This document shows positions 39,290-48,933 of a stretch of DNA of 64,000 nucleotides, piece by piece. The DNA lies in the NCBI RefSeq assembly GCF_020809045.1, contig NZ_CP078079.1, forward strand, positions 2,852,001 to 2,916,000, given 5' to 3'. The notes under the pieces are model-generated. The model ran no database searches. It worked only from the letters and a program-made list of their open reading frames with translations, and was not told the DNA's origin. The position numbers and the translations under genes were made by a program. The stretch comes from Pseudarthrobacter sp. L1SW. GTDB lineage: Bacteria; Actinomycetota; Actinomycetes; Actinomycetales; Micrococcaceae. Each line of letters starts with the position of its first letter. The stretch's first letter is position 1.

Positions 39290-39384
39290 GGTGGGCTCTT
39301 GCCCTTCCTCGTAACGGTTTCCGCGGTGCAGCGTCCCCGGCCTGGGCCAGGGATCCGTACCGCCGGACCTTTTACGTAGTTAGA

Positions 39385-39966
39385 TTAGTCTTCGGCCTTG
39401 AACGGGAAGCCAAGCGCCTTCAGCAGCGCGCGGCCTTCGTCATCGGTCTTGGCAGTGGTAACAACCGTGATGTCCATACCGCGGACGCGGTCGATCTTGT
39501 CCTGGTCGATTTCGTGGAACATAACCTGCTCGGTCAGACCGAAGGTGTAGTTGCCGTTGCCATCGAACTGCTTGCCGGAGAGACCGCGGAAGTCCCTGAT
39601 TCGGGGCAGCGCCAGGGTGACAAGACGATCCAGGAATTCCCACATGCGGTCGCCACGCAGGGTAGCGTGTGCACCGATGGGCATGCCTTCGCGCAGCTTG
39701 AACTGTGCGATCGACTTGCGGGCCTTGGTTACCTGCGGCTTCTGGCCGGTGATCTGGGTGAGGTCGCGGACGGCGCCGTCGATCAGCTTGGAGTCCTTGG
39801 CGGCATCTCCAACACCCATGTTCACAACAACCTTCACGAGGCGGGGAACCTGGTTGACGTTCTGGTACTTGAATTCCTCAATGAGCGTGCTCTTGATGGA
39901 TTCGGCGTACTTGGTCTTCAGACGAGGAACGATCTTCGTTGCCGGAGTCTCGAGAGTCTCAGTCAT
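39385..39966 (-). CDS. rplE: 50S ribosomal protein L5
   Basis: 193 residues; 5S rRNA-binding central protuberance protein. [40 protein letters not shown] and [20 protein letters not shown]. The start overlaps the rplX stop by one base (TAATG). Confidence 0.98.
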   Translation of the reverse strand: MTETLETPATKIVPRLKTKYAESIKSTLIEEFKYQNVNQVPRLVKVVVNMGVGDAAKDSKLIDGAVRDLTQITGQKPQVTKARKSIAQFKLREGMPIGAHATLRGDRMWEFLDRLVTLALPRIRDFRGLSGKQFDGNGNYTFGLTEQVMFHEIDQDKIDRVRGMDITVVTTAKTDDEGRALLKALGFPFKAED

Positions 39967-40328
39967 TAGATGTCCTTCCCTGAGCTCTTGGCCACGCGGA
40001 TGCGGACTTCGCGCTGCTTGCCGTTGCGCTCAACGGTCTCAGTGCGGAAGCCAACGCGGGTGGGCTTCTTGGTGGACGGGTCGACCAGAGCCACGTTGGA
40101 GATGTGGATCGGGGCTTCAACAACCTCGATGCCACCGGTCTTGGTGCCGCGCTGCGACTGACCGACCTTGGTGTGCTTGGTTACGCGGTTAACGCCTTCA
40201 ACCAACACGCGGTTGGTGTCGGTGAACACGCGCAGGACCTTGCCCTGCTTGCCGCGGTCGCCGCCGCGCTCAGCCTTGGCGCCAGTGATGACCTGAACCA
40301 GGTCACCCTTCTTGATCTTTGCAGCCAT
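39966..40328 (-). CDS. rplX: 50S ribosomal protein L24
   Basis: 120 residues; assembly initiator with a KOW motif ([30 protein letters not shown]). Three bases after rplN. Confidence 0.98.
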   Translation of the reverse strand: MAAKIKKGDLVQVITGAKAERGGDRGKQGKVLRVFTDTNRVLVEGVNRVTKHTKVGQSQRGTKTGGIEVVEAPIHISNVALVDPSTKKPTRVGFRTETVERNGKQREVRIRVAKSSGKDI

Positions 40329-40331
40329 GGA

Positions 40332-40700
40332 CTAGAGCACCTCCGGAGCCAGAGAAACGATCTTCATGAACTTCTTGTCACGGAGTTCACGACCAACCGG
40401 TCCGAAGATACGGGTACCGCGGGGGTCACCGTCGCCCTTCAGGATCACAGCTGCGTTCTCGTCAAACTTGATGTAGGAACCATCCGCACGGCGGCGTTCC
40501 TTCTTGGTACGGACGATGACTGCCTTAACAACATCGCCCTTCTTTACGTTGCCGCCCGGGATTGCATCCTTGACGGTGGCGACAATGACGTCACCGATGC
40601 CTGCGTAGCGACGGCCAGATCCACCGAGAACGCGAATGGTAAGGATTTCCTTAGCACCCGTGTTGTCGGCGACCTTGAGTCGCGACTCCTGCTGAATCAC
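40332..40700 (-). CDS. rplN: 50S ribosomal protein L14
   Basis: 122 residues: [20 protein letters not shown] and [20 protein letters not shown]. Here it is the first gene of its transcription unit, since a terminator and a 757-base gap separate it from rpsQ. Confidence 0.99.
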   Translation of the reverse strand: MIQQESRLKVADNTGAKEILTIRVLGGSGRRYAGIGDVIVATVKDAIPGGNVKKGDVVKAVIVRTKKERRRADGSYIKFDENAAVILKGDGDPRGTRIFGPVGRELRDKKFMKIVSLAPEVL

Positions 40701-40948
40701 TATTTACTCCTTGCGTCGCGCCGGTTCTCAGACCGAAAATCTTCCTACGGAATGAGCCTTGCGGAACGGTTGATCGGGGTGTCTCTTGACCTGCCTGGAT
40801 TTTGCCAGACCAGGCCTAAACTCCCGTGCCAGAAGCAGTTGCTCCCATCCGGTCCAGGACTGGTCCTGGGCGCAAGGGGGCACTATGCCGTGGCACGCTT
40901 GTTTACGAGGTTGATGACGGCGCACGAAAGGCGCCATACAAACTCAAA

Positions 40949-40954
40949 ATCTTA
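40949..40954 (-). promoter_or_regulatory. possible extended -10 for rplN unit
   Basis: Minus strand TGC-TAAGAT (extended -10 form TGn), in the only A/T-rich part of the gap. No -35 is recognised. It would give a leader of about 240 bases. Confidence 0.3.
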
Positions 40955-41118
40955 GCACAGTTTCGGCCGGTTCCCATATCACCGGGAGGCGCTCTCCCGC
41001 AAGGCGGACGACGGCGGGCACGGCGGACTTCCGCGGGCACGGCGGACGACGGCGCCACGCGCGGCAGCCTCACACCCCGCCTTTGGTGCCACTCCCCCCG
41101 GGTCCCGCCCACCGCCGT

Positions 41119-41324
41119 CGGACGCTCTCTCACTTAACGCGCCCTTTCGGCGGACGCTCTCTCACTTAACGCGTCGTTTCGGCCGGCGCTCACTCATTTA
41201 ACGCGTCCTTTCGGCCGGCGCTCTCTCACTCAACACGCCCTTTCGGCGGACGCTCTCTCACTTTCTTGAGGACAGTGAGAAAGCGTCCCGGAATTTCCCG
41301 CGTTAAGTGAGAGAGCGTCCGGGG
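41119..41324. repeat. 32-base tandem repeat array with terminal inverted copy
   Basis: Units start at 41119, 41151, 41183 and 41215, each exactly 32 bases, built as CGGACGCTCTCTCACTTAAC followed by GCGYCCTTTCGG with a few substitutions. A fifth, partial unit starts at 41247 and diverges after ~16 bases. An inverted copy (GCGTTAAGTGAGAGAGCGTC) lies near 41302-41321, so the fifth unit and the inverted copy can pair. Units abut without spacers, so this is not a CRISPR array. It separates two ribosomal transcription units. Confidence 0.9.
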
Positions 41325-41402
41325 AAGAGGCACGGCGGCGGGACGCGCCGTCGTGCCTTCGCCAAGGCCTGCCCCGCGTGGCGCGGTTGCATGGTTAAGC
41401 GC

Positions 41403-41437
41403 GGAAACCCCCGCTCCCAGAGGGAGCAGGGGCTTCC
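41403..41437 (-). terminator. intrinsic terminator of the S10 operon (after rpsQ)
   Basis: Minus strand GCCCCTGCTCCC / GGGAGCGGGGGT with a TCT loop, then TTTCC, about 20 bases past the rpsQ stop. It shows that rplN does not belong to the same full-length unit. Confidence 0.8.
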
Positions 41438-41457
41438 GGATACCGAAGCAGCAGGTG

Positions 41458-41763
41458 CTACTTGGCCTTCTCGAGGATCTCCACGAGCCGCCAGTTCTTG
41501 GTGGCGGACAGCGGGCGGGTCTCGGCGATGACAACGAGGTCGCCGATGCCGGCGGTGTTGTTCTCATCGTGAGCCTTGACCTTGGAGGTACGGCGGATGA
41601 CCTTGCCGTACAGGGCGTGCTTCACGCGGTCCTCAACCTGGACAACGATGGTCTTTTCCATCTTGTCAGAGACCACGTAGCCGCGACGCGTCTTGCGGTA
41701 ACCGCGCTGCTCAGCCGTGGCTGCGGTAGCAGTTTCCGTCACGTTCTCGTCCTTTTCACTCAC
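41458..41763 (-). CDS. rpsQ: 30S ribosomal protein S17
   Basis: 101 residues; OB-fold, early assembly. [20 protein letters not shown] and RHKLYGK-like [23 protein letters not shown] start overlapping rpmC. Last gene of the S10 unit. Confidence 0.98.
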   Translation of the reverse strand: MSEKDENVTETATAATAEQRGYRKTRRGYVVSDKMEKTIVVQVEDRVKHALYGKVIRRTSKVKAHDENNTAGIGDLVVIAETRPLSATKNWRLVEILEKAK

Positions 41764-42089
41764 TTGGCATCCTCCTCGGTCTCAACCGTTTCAGCCGGCT
41801 CGGCCTTCTTGGTTGCTGCCTTCTTGGACTTCTTCTCTTCCTTGGCTTCCACAACCGGTGCGGCAACCTCGGCACGAATGCCCAGCTCGCGCTCACGGAG
41901 AACGGTGTAGATGCGGGCGATGTCCTTCTTTACCGCGCGCAGACGACCGTGGTTCTCCAGCTGTCCGGTGGCGGACTGGAAACGCAGGTTGAACAGCTCT
42001 TCCTTGGCCTTGCGGAGTTCTTCAACGAGACGCTCGTTGTCGAAACCGTCCAGCTGTGCGGGAGCCAGATCCTTGGATCCTACTGCCAT
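41760..42089 (-). CDS. rpmC: 50S ribosomal protein L29
   Basis: 109 residues, long for L29 (~65-80). The helical hairpin [20 protein letters not shown] and [15 protein letters not shown] is intact. The last ~35 residues are a Lys/Glu/Ala-rich extension. Confidence 0.97.
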   Translation of the reverse strand: MAVGSKDLAPAQLDGFDNERLVEELRKAKEELFNLRFQSATGQLENHGRLRAVKKDIARIYTVLRERELGIRAEVAAPVVEAKEEKKSKKAATKKAEPAETVETEEDAK

Positions 42090-42091
42090 TT

Positions 42092-42508
42092 CTATTCACC
42101 ACCTTCGCGACGCAGAATGCGTGCCTTCAACGGGAGCTTGTGGATTGCCAGGCGCAGGGCCTCGCGGGCTACCGATTCCTCGACACCGGAGATCTCGAAG
42201 AGAACCCGGCCCGGCTTGACGTTTGCGACCCACCATTCCGGTGAACCCTTACCGGAACCCATGCGGGTTTCGGCAGGCTTCTTGGTCAGGGGACGGTCCG
42301 GGTAGATGTTGATCCAGACCTTACCGCCACGCTTGATGTGGCGGGTCATCGCGATACGGGCAGACTCGATCTGACGGTTGGTGACGTATGCCGGGCTCAG
42401 GGCCTGGATGCCGTACTCACCGAAGGAGACCTTGGTGCCGCCCGTAGCAGCGCCGGAACGACCCGGGTGGTGCTGCTTACGGTGCTTGACTCGACGTGGG
42501 ATAAGCAT
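42092..42508 (-). CDS. rplP: 50S ribosomal protein L16
   Basis: 138 residues: [59 protein letters not shown]. Contacts the A-site tRNA. Directly after rpsC. Confidence 0.98.
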   Translation of the reverse strand: MLIPRRVKHRKQHHPGRSGAATGGTKVSFGEYGIQALSPAYVTNRQIESARIAMTRHIKRGGKVWINIYPDRPLTKKPAETRMGSGKGSPEWWVANVKPGRVLFEISGVEESVAREALRLAIHKLPLKARILRREGGE

Positions 42509-43345
42509 TTAAGCCTGTCCTCCTTCTACAGCTGCAGCAGGTGCAGCCTCAGCTGCCGGAGCCTCGGCAGCAGGAGCTGCGTCAGCGGCCGGGCGGTCGT
42601 TGCGACGGCGGCGGTCACCACGGTCAGCGCCACCCGGGCGGCCCGGACGGTCGCTGGGACCGCGGCCACGGGACGGGGCGGAAGCGGCCTGCTGGGCCAG
42701 TTCCTTGGCGGTGACGTCACCCTTGTAGATCCAGACCTTCACGCCGATGCGGCCGAAGGTGGTCTTGGCTTCGTAGAAGCCGTAGTCGATGTTCGCGCGG
42801 AGGGTGTGCAGGGGCACACGGCCTTCCCGGTAGAACTCCGAGCGGGACATTTCAGCGCCACCGAGTCGACCGGAGCAGGCGATACGGATGCCCTTGGCAC
42901 CTGCACGCTGCGCGGACTGCATGGCCTTCTTCATTGCACGGCGGAATGCCACGCGTGAAGTCAGCTGTTCAGCAACGCCCTGGGCTACAAGCTGGGCTTC
43001 CATCTCGGGGTTCTTGACCTCGAGGATGTTCAGCTGGACCTGCTTGCCGGTGAGCTTTTCGAGCTCGCCGCGGATGCGGTCTGCTTCTGCTCCACGGCGG
43101 CCGATGACGATGCCGGGACGGGCCGTGTGGATGTCCACGCGGACGCGGTCACGGGTGCGCTCGATCTCAACCTTGGCGATCCCGGCGCGCTCCATGCCCG
43201 TAGACATGAGCTGGCGGATGCGGATGTCTTCGCGAACGAAGTCCTTGTACCGCTGGCCGGCCTTGGTGCTGTCAGCGAACCAGTGCGATACGTGATCGGT
43301 GGTGATGCCGAGTCGGAACCCGTGCGGGTTTACTTTCTGTCCCAC
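42509..43345 (-). CDS. rpsC: 30S ribosomal protein S3
   Basis: 278 residues. [22 protein letters not shown] domain [20 protein letters not shown] and [20 protein letters not shown]. The last ~60 residues are an Arg/Gly/Asp then Ala/Pro-rich extension. Part of the mRNA entry helicase. Confidence 0.98.
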   Translation of the reverse strand: MGQKVNPHGFRLGITTDHVSHWFADSTKAGQRYKDFVREDIRIRQLMSTGMERAGIAKVEIERTRDRVRVDIHTARPGIVIGRRGAEADRIRGELEKLTGKQVQLNILEVKNPEMEAQLVAQGVAEQLTSRVAFRRAMKKAMQSAQRAGAKGIRIACSGRLGGAEMSRSEFYREGRVPLHTLRANIDYGFYEAKTTFGRIGVKVWIYKGDVTAKELAQQAASAPSRGRGPSDRPGRPGGADRGDRRRRNDRPAADAAPAAEAPAAEAAPAAAVEGGQA

Positions 43346-43711
43346 TTAGCGAGCCTCCTCTTTCTCCGGGGTAGCGACTACCACGGTGATGTGGCTGGTG
43401 CGCTTCTTGATCTGAAATGCACGACCCTGGGCACGCGGCTGGAACCGCTTCATGGTCGGGCCTTCATCAACAAACGCTTCGCTGATGATGAGGTCACCTT
43501 CGTCAAACGCCACGCCGTCGCGGTCCGCGAGGACCCGGGCGTTGGAGATTGCCGACTGTACTACCTTGAATACCGGCTCCGAAGCTGCCTGGGGGGCAAA
43601 CTTCAGAATTGCCAGAGCCTCATTCGCTTGCAATCCACGAACAAGGTTGACGACGCGCCGGGCCTTCATAGGCGTTACGCGGATGTGGCGCGCAATTGCC
43701 TTGGCTTCCAT
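43346..43711 (-). CDS. rplV: 50S ribosomal protein L22
   Basis: 121 residues: [20 protein letters not shown] and [20 protein letters not shown]. Its loop lines the exit tunnel and is the site of macrolide resistance changes; none was looked for by alignment. Confidence 0.97.
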   Translation of the reverse strand: MEAKAIARHIRVTPMKARRVVNLVRGLQANEALAILKFAPQAASEPVFKVVQSAISNARVLADRDGVAFDEGDLIISEAFVDEGPTMKRFQPRAQGRAFQIKKRTSHITVVVATPEKEEAR

Positions 43712-43749
43712 TGCTTTCCTTCTCTCGTCTTTGACGTAAGTGCAGGCGC

Positions 43750-44031
43750 CTAGCGGCGCTTGCCCTTACGGTCGTCCTTGACATGGCCGCGGAATGTCCG
43801 CGTGGGAGCGAATTCGCCGAGCTTGTGCCCGACCATCGACTCGGTGACAAACACCGGGATGTGCTTGCGTCCGTCGTGTACGGCGATCGTGTGTCCGAGC
43901 ATGTCGGGGATGATCATCGAACGGCGGGACCAGGTCTTGATGACGTTCTTGGTGCCCTTTTCGTTTTCCCTGGCTACCTTCACAAAGAGGTGCTGGTCGA
44001 CGAAAGGACCTTTTTTCAGGCTGCGTGGCAT
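43750..44031 (-). CDS. rpsS: 30S ribosomal protein S19
   Basis: 93 residues: [60 protein letters not shown]. Forms the head with S13. Confidence 0.98.
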   Translation of the reverse strand: MPRSLKKGPFVDQHLFVKVARENEKGTKNVIKTWSRRSMIIPDMLGHTIAVHDGRKHIPVFVTESMVGHKLGEFAPTRTFRGHVKDDRKGKRR

Positions 44032-44043
44032 GTGTCCAGGCTC

Positions 44044-44883
44044 CTATCGCTTGTTCTTGCCAGTACGACGGCGACGAACAATAAGCTTGTCGCTCTCTTT
44101 GTTGGGGCGGCGGGTGCGGCCTTCCCGCTGACCGTTGGGGTTGACGGGGTTACGTCCACCGGACGTCTTACCCTCACCACCACCGTGCGGGTGGTCAACC
44201 GGGTTCATGGCGACACCACGGACGGTCGGGCGGACGCCCTTCCAGCGCATGCGGCCGGCCTTGCCCCAGTTGATGTTCGACTGCTCGGCGTTGCCGACCT
44301 CGCCGACGGTTGCGCGGCAGCGCACGTCAACGTTGCGGATTTCGCCGGAAGGCAGACGCAGCTGGGCGAAGCGGCCTTCTTTGGCAACAAGCTGAATGGA
44401 TGCGCCGGCGGAGCGGCCCATCTTGGCGCCGCCACCCGGACGCAGTTCAACTGCGTGGATAACGGTACCCACGGGGATGTTGCGCAGGGGCAGGTTGTTG
44501 CCAGGCTTGATGTCAGCGTTGGCGCCGGCCTCTACGAAGTCACCCTGGGACAGCTTGTTCGGGGCGATGATGTAACGCTTGGTGCCATCAACGTAGTGCA
44601 GGAGGGCGATGCGAGCCGTACGGTTCGGATCGTACTCAATTTCAGCAACGCGGGCGTCCACGCCGTCCTTGTCGTGACGACGGAAGTCGATCAGACGGTA
44701 CTGGCGCTTGTGTCCGCCACCCTTGTGACGGGTGGTGATCTTACCGGTGTTGTTACGGCCGCCCTTTTTGGGCAGCGGACGTACCAACGACTTTTCCGGC
44801 GTCGACCGCGTGATTTCGGTGAAGTCCGCTACGCTCGAGCCACGACGGCCCGGGGTAGTCGGCTTGTATTTACGGATTCCCAT
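44044..44883 (-). CDS. rplB: 50S ribosomal protein L2
   Basis: 279 residues: [20 protein letters not shown], then the peptidyl-transferase-supporting [20 protein letters not shown]. Required for subunit joining. Confidence 0.99.
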   Translation of the reverse strand: MGIRKYKPTTPGRRGSSVADFTEITRSTPEKSLVRPLPKKGGRNNTGKITTRHKGGGHKRQYRLIDFRRHDKDGVDARVAEIEYDPNRTARIALLHYVDGTKRYIIAPNKLSQGDFVEAGANADIKPGNNLPLRNIPVGTVIHAVELRPGGGAKMGRSAGASIQLVAKEGRFAQLRLPSGEIRNVDVRCRATVGEVGNAEQSNINWGKAGRMRWKGVRPTVRGVAMNPVDHPHGGGEGKTSGGRNPVNPNGQREGRTRRPNKESDKLIVRRRRTGKNKR

Positions 44884-44912
44884 AATTTATTTCCTCGTTA
44901 AAGTGGTCTCCG

Positions 44913-45218
44913 CTACGAGAGCGGACCGCCGAAGATGTCGATGGTGCCTTCTTTGAGGGTGACAATCGCACGCTTGGTGTTCTTGCGGGTACCCCATCCG
45001 AATTTGGTGCGCTTGCGCTTACCGGCACGGTTGATGGTGTTGATCGATTCGACCTTGACGGAGAAAATCTTCTCCACGGCCAGCTTGATCTCGGTCTTGT
45101 TCGAGCGGGGGTCCACCAGGAAGGTGTACTTGCCCTCGTCGATCAGGCCATAGCTCTTTTCCGACACGACGGGTGCAAGCACGACGTCGCGGGGATCCTT
45201 GATGGTGGCTGCACTCAC
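44913..45218 (-). CDS. rplW: 50S ribosomal protein L23
   Basis: 101 residues: [20 protein letters not shown] and [20 protein letters not shown]. Docking site for trigger factor and SRP at the tunnel exit. Overlaps rplD by 4 bases. Confidence 0.98.
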   Translation of the reverse strand: MSAATIKDPRDVVLAPVVSEKSYGLIDEGKYTFLVDPRSNKTEIKLAVEKIFSVKVESINTINRAGKRKRTKFGWGTRKNTKRAIVTLKEGTIDIFGGPLS

Positions 45219-45838
45219 TTGGCATCCTCCTCGTTCTTTGCCACTGCCTTGCCGGCAACGAATGCGTCGTAGGCAGCCTTGGTGAAGACAACGTCATCAG
45301 ACACGAGAACGTCGTAGGTGTTCAGCTGGTCTGCGTACAGAACGTGAACACCGGCGAGGTTGCGCACGGACAGTGCAGCAACATCGTTGGCGCGCTCGAT
45401 GACGACCAGCAGGTTCTTGCGCTCGGAGACACCGCGCAGTGCTGCCAGTGCAGCCTTGGCGGAAGGCTTGGTGCCTTCTACCAGCTCGGCGACAACGTGG
45501 ATTCGTCCGTTGCGTGCCCGGTCAGACAGTGCGCCGCGCAGTGCAGCAGCAATCATCTTCTTGGGGGTCCGCTGGCTGTAGTCACGCGGGGTGGGACCGT
45601 GGACAACGCCACCGCCGGTCATGTGGGGAGCACGGATTGAACCCTGACGGGCGCGGCCGGTGCCCTTCTGCTTGAACGGCTTGCGTCCTGCACCGGAAAC
45701 TTCAGCGCGGGTCTTGGTCTTGTGGGTACCCTGGCGAGCAGCAGCGAGCTGTGCAACGACAACCTGGTGCAGCAGCGGCACGTTGGTCTGGACGTCGAAG
45801 ATCTCTGCAGGCAGGTCAACCTGGACAGTGTTAGCCAT
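45215..45838 (-). CDS. rplD: 50S ribosomal protein L4
   Basis: 207 residues: [20 protein letters not shown] and [20 protein letters not shown]. Its extended loop reaches the exit tunnel. Confidence 0.98.
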   Translation of the reverse strand: MANTVQVDLPAEIFDVQTNVPLLHQVVVAQLAAARQGTHKTKTRAEVSGAGRKPFKQKGTGRARQGSIRAPHMTGGGVVHGPTPRDYSQRTPKKMIAAALRGALSDRARNGRIHVVAELVEGTKPSAKAALAALRGVSERKNLLVVIERANDVAALSVRNLAGVHVLYADQLNTYDVLVSDDVVFTKAAYDAFVAGKAVAKNEEDAK

Positions 45839-45842
45839 TGGA

Positions 45843-46493
45843 CTAAGCTCCCTTCACGGCGGTGCGTACGAGGACGACCTGGCCGCGGGCGCCGGGAACG
45901 GCACCCTTGATGAGGAGCAGCGACTTCTCGACGTCAACCGCGTGAACCGTGAGGTTCAGCGTGGTGTGACGAACGGCGCCCATGCGGCCGGCCATTTTCA
46001 TGCCCTTGAAGACGCGGCTCGGGGTGGATGCGCCACCGATTGAACCGGGCTTACGGTGGTTCTTGTGGGCACCGTGGGAAGCTCCAACGCCGTGGAAGCC
46101 GTGACGCTTCATAACACCGGCGAAGCCCTTACCCTTGGTGGTGCCGATGACGTCGATCTTCTGGCCGGCTTCGAAGACCTCTACGGAGAGCTCCTGGCCA
46201 AGCTCGTACTCAGCAGCATCTGCGGTACGGAGTTCGACGACGTGGCGGCGAGGCGTGACGCCCGCCTTTTCAAAGTGACCAGCCAGCGGCTTGGTGACCT
46301 TGCGGGGATCGATCTGGCCGTAGCCGATCTGAACGGCGACGTAGCCATCAGCTTCTGCATTGCGCAGCTGGGTGATGACGTTCGAATCTGCCTGGACCAC
46401 AGTGACGGGGATGAGCTTGTTGTTCTCGTCCCAGACCTGGGTCATGCCGAGCTTCGTGCCCAGCAGGCCCTTTACGTTACGGGTTGCGGTCAT
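45843..46493 (-). CDS. rplC: 50S ribosomal protein L3
   Basis: 216 residues: [60 protein letters not shown]. Binds near the 3' end of 23S rRNA. Confidence 0.98.
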   Translation of the reverse strand: MTATRNVKGLLGTKLGMTQVWDENNKLIPVTVVQADSNVITQLRNAEADGYVAVQIGYGQIDPRKVTKPLAGHFEKAGVTPRRHVVELRTADAAEYELGQELSVEVFEAGQKIDVIGTTKGKGFAGVMKRHGFHGVGASHGAHKNHRKPGSIGGASTPSRVFKGMKMAGRMGAVRHTTLNLTVHAVDVEKSLLLIKGAVPGARGQVVLVRTAVKGA

Positions 46494-46510
46494 AGTCTCT
46501 CAGCACCTCC

Positions 46511-46819
46511 CTACAGCTTGATTTCGATGTTCACGTCAGCCGGCAGGTCGAGACGCATGAGCGAGTCAACAGCCTTCGGCGTGGGATCGATGATGTCGAT
46601 AAGACGCTTGTGCGTGCGCATTTCGAAGTGCTCGCGGCTGTCCTTGTACTTGTGCGGAGAGCGGATCACGCAGTACACGTTCTTCTCCGTAGGCAGCGGC
46701 ACGGGGCCGACTACCGTTGCGCCTGCGCGCGTGACCGTCTCAACGATCTTCCGTGCTGAAACGTCAATGACCTCGTGGTCGTATGACTTCAGCCGGATGC
46801 GGATTTTTTGTCCCGCCAT
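46511..46819 (-). CDS. rpsJ: 30S ribosomal protein S10
   Basis: 102 residues: [50 protein letters not shown] [16 protein letters not shown]. First gene of the S10 operon; also a NusB partner in antitermination. Confidence 0.99.
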
Positions 46820-47230
46820 GTCGCCTGACTCTCTTTCAGTCTGTGCTTCCCCTGGTTAGGGCTGCCCTGTTCATTTCTCGTTGTATGGCTGCCGAAGCAT
46901 TTGAAGTCGTAACTACCACCCGCCGCACAAACTGAATCCGGATGAATCCGGGTTCCTCACCTTGCCGGCGCAACCGACCCCCGCGGTCGGGCGTGTCGCG
47001 CTTTTCACGCATACAAATCCGCTATCCATGGGGAGTGGGTTATGTTTGGTCTTCCACTTGGACCCTGGCATCCGGCATTATCCGGATCGGGACGCGAAGA
47101 AGCGCTTGAACAACTCATCTAGTATGCCGGAATTTGGCGGCAGAAGCGAATCGCGCCGCTAAGGCCTCCGCTGAGGGAGGCCCGGCCGGGGCCATTGCCC
47201 CCGGGTCCCTACCGAATGGATGATAGGGGC
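46820..47230. other. divergent intergenic region, rpsJ / beta-glucosidase
   Basis: About 410 bases. It must contain the S10 operon promoter. CCGGATGAATCCG at 46938-46950 is also present upstream of tuf. A minus-strand GGATAATGCC near 47078-47088 resembles a -10 but has no matched -35. Nothing else is supported. Confidence 0.4.
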
Positions 47231-48667
47231 ATGACCCTGGAACGCACCGAATCGGCGACGGAGCTCGCCAGCCGCATGCCGCCGTCGTTCACTTTGGGGG
47301 TAGCCGCCGCTGCCTTCCAGATTGAAGGAGCATTGGCCGACGGCGGGCGGGGGCCCTCCGGCTGGGACGCCTTCGCCGAGAAGCCAGGCGCGATCGTGGA
47401 CGGCCACTCCCCCGCCGTGGCGTGCGACCACTACAACAGGTTGCCGGAGGACGTGGCCCTGCTGCAGGACCTGGGCGTGGACTCCTACCGCTTTTCGCTG
47501 TCCTGGCCGAGGATCCAGCCCGAAGGGCGGGGAGGTTTCAACAAGGAGGGCCTGGACTTCTACGACCGTCTCCTTGATCAGCTGCTGGCAGCGGGGATCA
47601 GTCCCATGGCAACGCTCTACCACTGGGATACCCCGCTGCCACTGGAACACCGCGGCGGCTGGATGAACCGGGAGACGGCCGAGCGGTTTGGCGAATACGC
47701 CAGTGCTGCGGGCGAACGCTTCGGGGACCGTGTGGCGCAGTGGGTCACGTTGAACGAACCTGTCTCGGTGACCCTGAACGGCTACGCCCTGGGCGTCCAT
47801 GCCCCCGGCCACGCGCTCATGTTCGATGCACTCCCGTCCATCCACCACCAGCTGCTGGCCCATGGCCTCGGCGTACAGGCCCTGCGGGCGGCGGGCGTGG
47901 CCGGGGGCATCGGCGTGACCAACCTGCACGCGCCCGTGCGGCCAGCCACCGGCAAGATCGGCGACCGGCTGGTGGCCCACCTCTATGACCTGCTGATGAA
48001 CAGGATCTACGCAGACCCGGTGCTGCTGGGCCGGTACCCGAAGCTTCCGCTGTATGCCAAGCCGTGGCTGCGCTCCATCGGCAGGATTTCCGATGCCGAT
48101 CTGCGCACCATCCACCAGCCACTGGATTTTTACGGACTGAATTACTACTTCCCGGTGAAGGTTGCCCTGGGACGCGGCGCAGCATCAATCCCGGCGGACA
48201 TCCACAAGGCGGTGGCGAGGCTGCCGTTCCACGAGGTGGGCTACCCGGAGTACGACAGCACCGGGTTTGGCTGGCCTGTGGCGCCGGACCATCTGGGCGT
48301 CCTGCTGAAGGAGCTCCAGGACCGGTACGGCGAAGTTTTGCCGCCGGTGTTCATCACTGAGGGCGGGGCCAGCTTCCCGGAGCCCGAGACAGTGTCAGGG
48401 ACACTGCAGGACGAGGAGCGGGTGCGCTATTTGGCAACGCATCTTGGGGCGGCCCTCGATGCCACGGCTCCCGGCGGGATGGCATCCGGCGTGGACCTCC
48501 GCGGCTACTACGTGTGGACCCTTATGGACAACTTCGAATGGGCGGCCGGGTATTCGCAACGCTTTGGACTGGTCCACGTGGACTTTGACTCCCTGGCGCG
48601 CACCCCGAAACAGTCCTTCTACTGGTACCAGGCACTCAGCCAGGCAAGGAAGGCCGGCGGGCTTTAG
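47231..48667 (+). CDS. glycoside hydrolase family 1 beta-glucosidase
   Basis: 478 residues, cytoplasmic (no signal peptide). TIM-barrel start FTLGVAAAAFQIEGAL, SYRFSLSWPRIQPEG, the acid/base Glu176 in WVTLNEPVSV, and the nucleophile Glu377 in FITEGGASF (TEGG where TENG is usual). YYVWTLMDNFEWAAGYSQRF completes the active site. Probably hydrolyses beta-glucosides or cellobiose-type disaccharides. The start at 47231 (MTLERTES) has AGGGG almost adjacent; ATG 47216 adds five residues. A lone catabolic gene inserted between the S10 and str clusters and transcribed against them. Confidence 0.95.
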   Translation: MTLERTESATELASRMPPSFTLGVAAAAFQIEGALADGGRGPSGWDAFAEKPGAIVDGHSPAVACDHYNRLPEDVALLQDLGVDSYRFSLSWPRIQPEGRGGFNKEGLDFYDRLLDQLLAAGISPMATLYHWDTPLPLEHRGGWMNRETAERFGEYASAAGERFGDRVAQWVTLNEPVSVTLNGYALGVHAPGHALMFDALPSIHHQLLAHGLGVQALRAAGVAGGIGVTNLHAPVRPATGKIGDRLVAHLYDLLMNRIYADPVLLGRYPKLPLYAKPWLRSIGRISDADLRTIHQPLDFYGLNYYFPVKVALGRGAASIPADIHKAVARLPFHEVGYPEYDSTGFGWPVAPDHLGVLLKELQDRYGEVLPPVFITEGGASFPEPETVSGTLQDEERVRYLATHLGAALDATAPGGMASGVDLRGYYVWTLMDNFEWAAGYSQRFGLVHVDFDSLARTPKQSFYWYQALSQARKAGGL

Positions 48668-48705
48668 CCTGCGCCCTGCCGAGGACAGTGATACTGCGGG
48701 AGCAG

Positions 48706-48831
48706 CTACAAGTCCTTGTTTGACCTGTTGATGCGCTTGGCGCGGTCGATCTCGTGGCGGAAATACTTCTTCGCCCAGAAGACGCCGGCAACGACGGCAA
48801 CAGCGATGATCAGGAAAATAAGCCAGCCCAT
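48706..48831 (-). CDS. 41-residue single-pass membrane peptide
   Basis: Starts MGWLIFLIIAVAVVAGVFWA and continues KKYFRHEIDRAKRINRSN to KDL. One N-terminal membrane helix, then a charged amphipathic tail that would face the cytoplasm by the positive-inside rule. AAGGAG lies 7 bases before the ATG, an excellent ribosome binding site. It sits just downstream of the tuf terminator on the same strand. I do not recognise the family; the coding reading is supported by the ribosome binding site and the helix-plus-charged-tail layout. Confidence 0.7.
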   Translation of the reverse strand: MGWLIFLIIAVAVVAGVFWAKKYFRHEIDRAKRINRSNKDL

Positions 48832-48880
48832 GGTGAGCTCCTTTCGGTCCAGTAACAGTATCAGGGCCCTGTTAACAGAA

Positions 48881-48918
48881 AAGAACAGCCCCGCTGCAGT
48901 AGCAGCGGGGCTGTTCTT
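48881..48918 (-). terminator. intrinsic terminator of tuf
   Basis: A perfect 17-bp stem (AAGAACAGCCCCGCTGC and complement) with an AGTA loop; the outer A/T pairs supply the T-run. It ends the str operon 15 bases past the tuf stop. Confidence 0.93.
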
Positions 48919-48933
48919 CAGTTCAACAAGGAA

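Larger units (their letters stand above)
40701..41457. other. 757-base gap inside the S10/spc cluster
   Basis: Holds no gene I can support. From right to left: the rpsQ terminator (41403-41437), an inverted and 4.5 direct copies of a 32-base unit (41119-41324), a 15-base direct repeat GCGGGCACGGCGGAC at 41014-41028 and 41033-41047, a candidate promoter at ~40950, and a ~240-base leader before rplN. Such a gap is unusual between rpsQ and rplN. Confidence 0.7.

Noticed and set aside
41119..41324. Possible CRISPR array (regular 32-base repeats)
   Set aside because: Units are contiguous with no unique spacers, and no cas gene is near; it is a tandem repeat.
46820..47230. Confident -35/-10 promoter for the S10 operon
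   Set aside because: GGATAATGCC resembles a -10 but no -35 lies at the right distance, and the position relative to rpsJ is not decisive.
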